Shown: in pieces, positions 58,868 through 64,000 of the stretch | How the letters are laid out: each line of letters begins with the position of its first letter | How positions within the stretch are numbered: position 1 is the first letter of the stretch | Source: a bacterium | GTDB lineage: Bacteria; UBP7; UBA6624 | Direction of reading: 5' to 3' | DNA length: 64,000 nt | Assembly: GCA_014384545.1 (NCBI GenBank) | Contig: JACNFQ010000089.1 | Span: 1-64,000 of the forward strand | Program-made: the position numbers and the translations under genes | The notes under the pieces: generated by a model | The model's input: the letters and a program-made list of their open reading frames with translations, nothing else | The model's database searches: none | Told to the model about the DNA's origin: nothing

Positions 58868-60207
58868 GAAATCTCTCTGGCTGGGGGGCAAACGGGTTTC
58901 TGTTCGGCCGTTGGGGGAGAGAGGCTACAAGTAGGAGCTTATCCGAAGCAGCACTTTGGGCTTTTAGAGAGAGCGAAAAAGAGGGTGTTCTTCTGGGTCA
59001 TGACGGATATCGGTTTATGTCTTCTGAGATTGCTGAAGCGATTCAAGAGCGGCTAGTGGGACAAGGGATACCCGTGCGAGGACTGGAAAGAGCGACGACG
59101 CCCCCAGCAATCGCACAGGAGGTGAAGAGAACGAAAGAAGTGATGGGTATTGCTGTCACGGGGGCAGGAGAGAGAGCGGGCTTTGTGGGAATCAAACTCT
59201 TTGGTAATATGGGCCACCCCATGAAACTGAAAATGCCCCCAATTGAGGAGAGAGAGCAGCCCCCCCCAGCAAGGGAGGCTGTCGAACCCCTAGTTGATCG
59301 TTCTGACCTAGGAGCAAATCTCGTAGCAAAAGTCCTAACGATAGCGGGTAAGGGGCGCGGAAGGAAGATAGGGTTGGATCTTTGTCACGGAAGCGGAAGG
59401 AGATTATGGAAGACTCTGTTTCACGAAGAAGAGCTGGTGTGGTTTAGAGAAGAGAAGAGACCGATGGCGATGGGGTTTAGAGAAGAGAGAGACTTTGGAC
59501 AAGAGATTGAGAAAGGGGGGTTCTCTTGTGGAATCCGTGTAGAAGATGGAGGAGAGAGGTTTACAGTTTGGGACGAAAAGGGAAGTGAAGTTCCCGACGC
59601 CATCGTACAGAGTATGGTTCTACAAGAGGTGGTCAAACTCAAAGGAGCTAAAGGACCACTCGTCAGATCTGTAGATACAAGCTCCACGATAGGGCAAGCG
59701 GCGAAAGAGATGGGGCTTAGTGAAGTTTTTACCTCCACAAAAGAGGGGAACATTACTGATGTCACCCACCAACACCACGGCGTAATGGCGGTAAAGAGGG
59801 GCAACTGGATTTACCTCCCCTTTGGAGCACCCTGTGGAGATGCGATGTCTTCTATCGTCCTTTTCCTAGGGCACTGGGGAAGAACAAGAGGAACACTATC
59901 GACCTTGGTAAACGAAACGTTACGCCGACTGGGAAGAAGGTATACCAGCGAAGTGAGGCTTACCCTAGACACCAATGAGTATCTGCGGGTCGACCATAGA
60001 CTAAAAGAAGAACCGATTATGGAACTAGCTAACTCCCCCCTTTCTGGAGTTCGAGATATTGAGGGCATTAGGACCGATTATGAGAATGGGACCTGGTTTT
60101 GGGCTTCTCCTCGCAAGTTTGGGCAAATCGTTCTCTTCCTAGAGTCTCCCAATGAGGCGACATTGAGGCGTAGTGAGGGAGAGTTACTAAAGAGGTTAGG
60201 ACTATAG
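58864..60207 (+). CDS. Phosphohexomutase homologue lacking catalytic motifs
   Basis: A 447-residue protein with alpha-D-phosphohexomutase (GlmM/ManB) architecture: a GYDGR-like start (LLGHDGYRFMSSE), the active-site strand GIAVTGAGERAGFVGIKLFG, and four domains. All four functional loops are changed. The phosphoserine loop TASHNPxxxNGIK is TGAGERxxxVGIK (Ser to Ala101). The metal loop DGDADR is EDGGER (227-232). The sugar loop GExSGH is lost (HQHHGV). The phosphate loop RPSGTEP is replaced around 414-420. It cannot work by the known mechanism. It lies between dciA-like and gyrB with ATGA coupling. Confidence 0.8.
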   Translation: MRNLSGWGANGFLFGRWGREATSRSLSEAALWAFRESEKEGVLLGHDGYRFMSSEIAEAIQERLVGQGIPVRGLERATTPPAIAQEVKRTKEVMGIAVTGAGERAGFVGIKLFGNMGHPMKLKMPPIEEREQPPPAREAVEPLVDRSDLGANLVAKVLTIAGKGRGRKIGLDLCHGSGRRLWKTLFHEEELVWFREEKRPMAMGFREERDFGQEIEKGGFSCGIRVEDGGERFTVWDEKGSEVPDAIVQSMVLQEVVKLKGAKGPLVRSVDTSSTIGQAAKEMGLSEVFTSTKEGNITDVTHQHHGVMAVKRGNWIYLPFGAPCGDAMSSIVLFLGHWGRTRGTLSTLVNETLRRLGRRYTSEVRLTLDTNEYLRVDHRLKEEPIMELANSPLSGVRDIEGIRTDYENGTWFWASPRKFGQIVLFLESPNEATLRRSEGELLKRLGL

Positions 60208-60223
60208 AATAACCGGAGGAAAC

Positions 60224-62293
60224 ATGGCAAAAACGAGCGGCAAGAAAGGAGAGTACACAGCGGGTCAAATCCAAGTTCTACAAGGACTTGAAGCTGTGCG
60301 CAAACGACCAGCTATGTATATTGGCGATACCTCTTCTGGTGGGCTACATCATTTGGTTTGGGAAGTGTTGGACAATGCGATTGATGAGGCAATGGCTGGG
60401 GAGTGTACCAAGATCGTTATTGAACTGATAGAAGATGGCAGTTGTCGGGTAACTGACAATGGTCGAGGAATCCCCGTGGACATACACAAAGGTGAAGGTG
60501 TCCCGGCGGTTGAACTCGTTCTAGGAAGACTCCACGCTGGTGGCAAGTTCGATGCAGAGGCTTACAAGGTTTCTGGGGGACTTCATGGTGTGGGGGTTTC
60601 TTGTGTCAACGCTCTTTCAAGTTCACTTATAGCAACGATTCACCGAGATGGTGGCAGGCACGAGATTACCTTTGAAAGAGGAAGTGTGACAAAACCCCTA
60701 AAGAAAACAGGGAAGAATAGTGGAAGGGGCACAACGATTCAGTTCATACCAGATCCTGAGATTTTTCGTGAAGGGACACGGTTCAACAGGAGAACACTCC
60801 AAAAGAGAATCAAGGAGTTGGCTTATCTCAATAAGGGGCTATCGATTCAACTTATTGATGGACGAAAAGATGAAGAAGAGGCGCTCAATGTTACTTATCT
60901 TTTTGAGGGGGGTATTTCAGAATATGTTCAAGAATTGGTTCAAAATGCTCCAACCCTCCTAAACGAACCGTTTTTCTGCCATGAAACGGTCCCCGGGAAA
61001 GGGGAGAGTAGTGGGGTAGAGGTGGAGGTTAGTTTCCAATACTTTACCCAACGCAGAGGAGAGACCCTCTCTTTTGTCAACAATATTCGCACCCATAATG
61101 GTGGAACCCATGTGACAGGATTGAATATGGCGATTACAGGTGCTATCAAGAAGTACATGACCGAGTATCGGCTTGAAGAAAAGGGACTAAAGATAGATGG
61201 AGAGTCAATTCGGTACGGGTTACAAGCTGTTTTAGCCGTTCGTCTCCACGAACCCCAGTTTGAGGGGCAAACGAAAGGGAAACTAGGAACGACGGCAGCG
61301 AAAGGAGCTGTTCAGACCGCGGTCTGGGGCACCTTTTATAGGTGGCTTGAACAGAATCCATCAGAAGCGAAGAAGATCGTACTCTTGACCGTCACAATTG
61401 CTAAAGCGACCCAAAAAGCGAAGAAGGCATTTGAGCTTGAAAGGAACAAGGAGGTTTTTGGGAGTGGGGTTCTTCCAGGTAAACTGACAGACTGTATTTT
61501 GAAAGACCCTTCTCGAACAGAGCTCTTTATTGTAGAGGGTGATTCAGCGGGTGGGAATACAAAACAGGGAAGAGAGGCAGAGTTTCAGGCCGTCCTGCCA
61601 TTGCGTGGGAAGATCCTTAATGTGGAGAAGGTAATCTCAGAAGAGAGGCTGTTGTCGAATGTGGAGATCAAGGCGTTGATTCAAGCGGTGGGCGTGGGGT
61701 ATTGCCCAGAGGCGGACTATCTCCCTGACAGAGTCTTTGAGGATCTTTACCCGACAGAAGATGCGGCCCGAGAAGCAAGGGCAATCAAGAGAACATTCCC
61801 GGTTTCCGAGATGAGCACGGTAGCGAGAGGAGGGATGGCGTTAGATAAGTTGCGGTACAACAAAATCATTATCATGACAGATGCAGATGTGGACGGAGCT
61901 CACATTACGACCCTCCTCCTCACCTTTTTCTACCGCAGGATGTACCCCTTGTTGGAGGATGGGCACATCTATGTTGCTCAACCCCCACTCTACAAAGTTC
62001 GCGCAGGTAAAGACGAAAGATATGTAGCTGACGACCGAGAAAAAGAAGCCGTGATGGAAGAGCTAGCAGATAAAAACCCTGTGGTGCAGCGATTCAAGGG
62101 GTTGGGTGAGATGGATGCGATTGAACTTTGGGACACCACGATGGATCCAGATAAGAGGACCCTTCACCGTGTTCAGATCGTGGAAGCAGAAGAGGCAGAA
62201 TCTGTATTCCAGACCCTTATGGGAAAAGATGTGGAATCTCGCAAGCGGTTTATTGAAAGGAACGCGACTAAGGTCATGAACCTCGACGTCTAG
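60224..62293 (+). CDS. gyrB: DNA gyrase subunit B
   Basis: A 689-residue GyrB. The GHKL ATPase domain has DNAIDEAMAG, TDNGRGIPVD and GGLHGVGVSCVNALS. The TOPRIM domain has EGDSAGGN, LRGKILNVEK and IIMTDADVDGAHI, and the C-terminus GLGEMDAIELWDTTMDP. It supplies ATP-driven supercoiling with GyrA (not in the window). A GGAGGA site at 60215-60220 precedes the ATG. The expected ATP-binding residues are in place, in contrast to the mutase-like gene just upstream. Confidence 0.97.
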   Translation: MAKTSGKKGEYTAGQIQVLQGLEAVRKRPAMYIGDTSSGGLHHLVWEVLDNAIDEAMAGECTKIVIELIEDGSCRVTDNGRGIPVDIHKGEGVPAVELVLGRLHAGGKFDAEAYKVSGGLHGVGVSCVNALSSSLIATIHRDGGRHEITFERGSVTKPLKKTGKNSGRGTTIQFIPDPEIFREGTRFNRRTLQKRIKELAYLNKGLSIQLIDGRKDEEEALNVTYLFEGGISEYVQELVQNAPTLLNEPFFCHETVPGKGESSGVEVEVSFQYFTQRRGETLSFVNNIRTHNGGTHVTGLNMAITGAIKKYMTEYRLEEKGLKIDGESIRYGLQAVLAVRLHEPQFEGQTKGKLGTTAAKGAVQTAVWGTFYRWLEQNPSEAKKIVLLTVTIAKATQKAKKAFELERNKEVFGSGVLPGKLTDCILKDPSRTELFIVEGDSAGGNTKQGREAEFQAVLPLRGKILNVEKVISEERLLSNVEIKALIQAVGVGYCPEADYLPDRVFEDLYPTEDAAREARAIKRTFPVSEMSTVARGGMALDKLRYNKIIIMTDADVDGAHITTLLLTFFYRRMYPLLEDGHIYVAQPPLYKVRAGKDERYVADDREKEAVMEELADKNPVVQRFKGLGEMDAIELWDTTMDPDKRTLHRVQIVEAEEAESVFQTLMGKDVESRKRFIERNATKVMNLDV

Positions 62294-62305
62294 TGTTGAG
62301 ATAAG

Positions 62306-63208
62306 GTGGACCTAGTGAGACTCGCTGGCGCGGGGGTAGCGGGTGGGCTCGTTTCTTTCTTTTCCTCAATCGTATTACCTAGACTTTTCCCCCACCTTCT
62401 ACTAGACCACCCCCAAGAGAGAAAGTCCCACGACAAACCGACCCATCTCTGGGGCGGGATGGCGATGGTTCTTGGGTTTTTCACCTTTATCACAATCTCT
62501 GACACAAGCCTACCTATGAGCTTGTGGGGGGTCTTACTAGGTGCAGCCCTCTTAGGTGTTATAGATGACCTAAGGGGAGTGTCCGCTCTCCCGAAACTAT
62601 TTTTCCAAGGCGTGTTAGGTGTGGGATTTGTAGCGACTCATGGTCACCTACCCTTTTTTGGTCCCAACTGGGTTGAAGTGTGTGGAACGATTCTCTTTTT
62701 TGTTCTTGTCCTAAACGGATACAACTTTCTAGATGGGTTGAACGGGCTATTGGGGGGACACATCTTCCTTTCCGCTCTAGCTCTCCTAATCATGGGCATC
62801 ACGATGGAAAGTCCCCTTGTGGCTGTATTGGGAGCAGGAATGGTGGCAACGACTTCGGGATTCCTAATCCCCAATTCGAAAGGGGACCTCTTTATGGGGG
62901 ATGGGGGCTCTCTTTTCTTGGGGGTGGCGATGATAAGTGGACTTCTCGCTCTTTCCTCTATTGAAACCCTAGGAAGAGGTGTGTGGTGGGTGGCACTCCC
63001 CCTTCTATTACCTCTGGGAGATCTGGGTTGGGTGACGATCCGACGCATGAGCAAAGGAAGAAGCCCTTTTGTGGCTGACAAGAAGCATCTCCACCATATA
63101 CTCGCGAAGAGATTAGGGGCAAAACGGTCTGTAGCGATTCTCTTGGTGATTACAGCCGGATTGTCCACACTTGGTGTCTTGGGGGCACTTGGTAGGATTT
63201 CCCCATGA
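62306..63208 (+). CDS. WecA/TagO-family undecaprenyl-phosphate sugar-phosphate transferase
   Basis: A 300-residue polytopic membrane enzyme of the MraY/WecA superfamily, with about nine hydrophobic spans. Catalytic Asp pair in LLGVIDDLRGVS, NGYNFLDGLNGLLGG (the conserved N-x-x-N-F-x-D-G motif), FMGDGGSLFLG and the WecA-type HxHH-like loop KHLHHILAKRLG. It probably loads a UDP-HexNAc onto undecaprenyl phosphate to start synthesis of O-antigen or another surface polymer. GTG start 62306. The stop overlaps ugd (ATGA), which supplies UDP-glucuronate, so a surface-polysaccharide operon begins here. Confidence 0.9.
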   Translation: MDLVRLAGAGVAGGLVSFFSSIVLPRLFPHLLLDHPQERKSHDKPTHLWGGMAMVLGFFTFITISDTSLPMSLWGVLLGAALLGVIDDLRGVSALPKLFFQGVLGVGFVATHGHLPFFGPNWVEVCGTILFFVLVLNGYNFLDGLNGLLGGHIFLSALALLIMGITMESPLVAVLGAGMVATTSGFLIPNSKGDLFMGDGGSLFLGVAMISGLLALSSIETLGRGVWWVALPLLLPLGDLGWVTIRRMSKGRSPFVADKKHLHHILAKRLGAKRSVAILLVITAGLSTLGVLGALGRISP

Positions 63209-64000
63209 AGGTTGTCGTTGCTGGGATGGGGTATGTGGGGCTGGTTACAGGTTTGGTGTTGGCTGAAATGGGACACGAAGTGGTGGGAATGGAGAAGGAT
63301 AAGAAGAAGAGGGAGCTTCTAAGAAGCGGCATCCCTCCTTTTTATGAACCCCACCTAGAAGAGTTGCTGGCGCGCCATACAGAGGTGGTTTATCCAGATG
63401 AATGGGGCGGGTGGGGGGCATGCGCAGATGTCATCATCGTCTCAGTAGGAACCCCCCCCCTCCCCCAAGGGGGCTCTGATTTGTCTCAAGTTCGAGCTCT
63501 TGCCCAAGAGATTGCTCGTGCAGGAATTGGGAAAGAGACGGTCATCATCAACAAGTCAACTGTCCCAATGGGAACGGGGGGGTGGCTATCACGAGAGATT
63601 CATTCTCATATGAAAGGGCAGAGGTTTCTTCCCCGTGTCGCTTCTTGTCCCGAGTTTCTTAGAGAAGGTGTCGCCTTTTATGACGCTTTCTATCCAGACC
63701 GCATCGTCATCGGTGCCGACCGTCCCACGACACGCGCGAAGGTCAGGATGTTGTTTGAGAAGATTGAGAAGCAAAACTTTGAACCCCCGCCCACCCTGGA
63801 AAGAGCGACGGGCAAGAGGGGAAGAGTTCCTGTGTTAGAGACGGGGCTAGAGAGTGCAGAGCTTATCAAATATGCTTCCAACGCATTCCTAGCTACAAAA
63901 ATCTCCTTTATCAACGAAGTGGCAAACATCTGCGATGCTGTGGGAGCAGACATTGGAGAGGTTTCTAAGGGGATGGGGTTAGATGCTCGCATAGCTGGTC
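63205..64000 (+). CDS. ugd: UDP-glucose 6-dehydrogenase (partial)
   Basis: 265 codons of an open frame that continues past the right edge. The NAD site is VVVAGMGYVGLVTGLVLAEMG (3-23), followed by VIIVSVGTPP, NKSTVPMGTG, SCPEFLREGVAFYDAFYPDR and ESAELIKYASNAFLATKISFINEVANICD, which include the conserved Glu, Lys and Asn of the active site. The family catalytic Cys lies beyond the window. It oxidises UDP-glucose to UDP-glucuronate for cell-surface glycans. A run of nine C lies in frame at 63452-63460. ATGA overlap with the upstream gene. Confidence 0.93.
   Translation, partial: MKVVVAGMGYVGLVTGLVLAEMGHEVVGMEKDKKKRELLRSGIPPFYEPHLEELLARHTEVVYPDEWGGWGACADVIIVSVGTPPLPQGGSDLSQVRALAQEIARAGIGKETVIINKSTVPMGTGGWLSREIHSHMKGQRFLPRVASCPEFLREGVAFYDAFYPDRIVIGADRPTTRAKVRMLFEKIEKQNFEPPPTLERATGKRGRVPVLETGLESAELIKYASNAFLATKISFINEVANICDAVGADIGEVSKGMGLDARIAG

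Noticed and set aside
61146-61361. Minus-strand frames opposite gyrB
   Set aside because: GyrB is highly conserved across this stretch on the plus strand; the reverse frames have no supporting features.

Overview
This is a bacterial chromosome segment of moderate G+C, spanning the dnaA-dnaN-gyrB replication locus and about 57 kb to its left. The bacterial assignment rests on DnaA, GyrB, an ECF sigma factor, TatAC, a WecA-type glycosyltransferase, lipoproteins and PhoBR-Pst. I cannot place the phylum. Genes are packed very tightly: neighbours on one strand usually overlap by four bases (ATGA, GTGA, TTGA and, apparently, CTGA), and five of seven convergent pairs share a four-base stop overlap. 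I see no IS element, CRISPR array, rRNA or prophage.

Layout. 1-840: truncated ABC exporter (minus). 916-7465: operon of a malic enzyme, a TPR protein, a VOC protein, a secreted nuclease and unknown proteins. 7494-9221: methyltransferase and HDAC-like deacetylase. 9283-16449: a full phosphate block, pstS-pstC-pstA-pstB1-pstB2-phoU facing phoR-phoB-DUF302, with a Pho-box-like 7-4-7 repeat before pstS. 16498-26831: polysaccharide lyase, M24 peptidase, hutU, a GAF histidine kinase, an M32 carboxypeptidase, hutI and a lipoprotein. 26828-31906: HD-GYP protein, ECF sigma, anti-sigma, LolA-like protein and a beta-propeller lipoprotein. 31933-39880: APC-UspA permease, amidase, a 964-residue protein I do not recognise, glycerate kinase and an exported protein. 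39881-40578: tRNA-Pro(CGG) flanked by duplicated pieces of itself. 40579-41617: Cse60-like protein and RsmA.

55978-41614 (minus) is one long directon: hbd, leuC, lipB, lipA, a lipoate-dependent 2-oxoacid dehydrogenase (E1 alpha, E1 beta, E2, E3), tatA, tatC, then four translationally coupled genes. By fold and order these four are an HdrA-FlxD fusion, an FrhB/FlxC-like protein, an AsrA/FlxB-like protein and an AsrB/FlxA-like protein, meaning the electron-bifurcating Flx-Hdr type of module. In all four the iron-sulfur ligand cysteines are almost completely replaced (Leu, Ser, Ala, Asp, Thr, Trp and others), while the backbone aligns with little or no gap and the reading frames are intact. This 'cysteine-purged' Hdr/Flx complex is the most unusual system in the window. 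LipA and LeuC in the same directon keep their Fe-S cysteines, so the organism has not abandoned Fe-S chemistry.

56075-63208 and beyond (plus): dnaA, dnaN, a short DciA-like gene, a phosphohexomutase homologue that has lost every catalytic motif, gyrB, wecA-like and ugd. The dnaA coding strand is C-rich and that of dnaN onward is G-rich, so the replication origin may lie in or near the AT-rich dnaA-dnaN gap. Other deviations are an asymmetric PstB1/PstB2 ATPase pair with one canonical and one degenerate ATP site, a DnaA with an altered DNA-recognition signature, and three genes whose only plausible start codon appears to be CTG.
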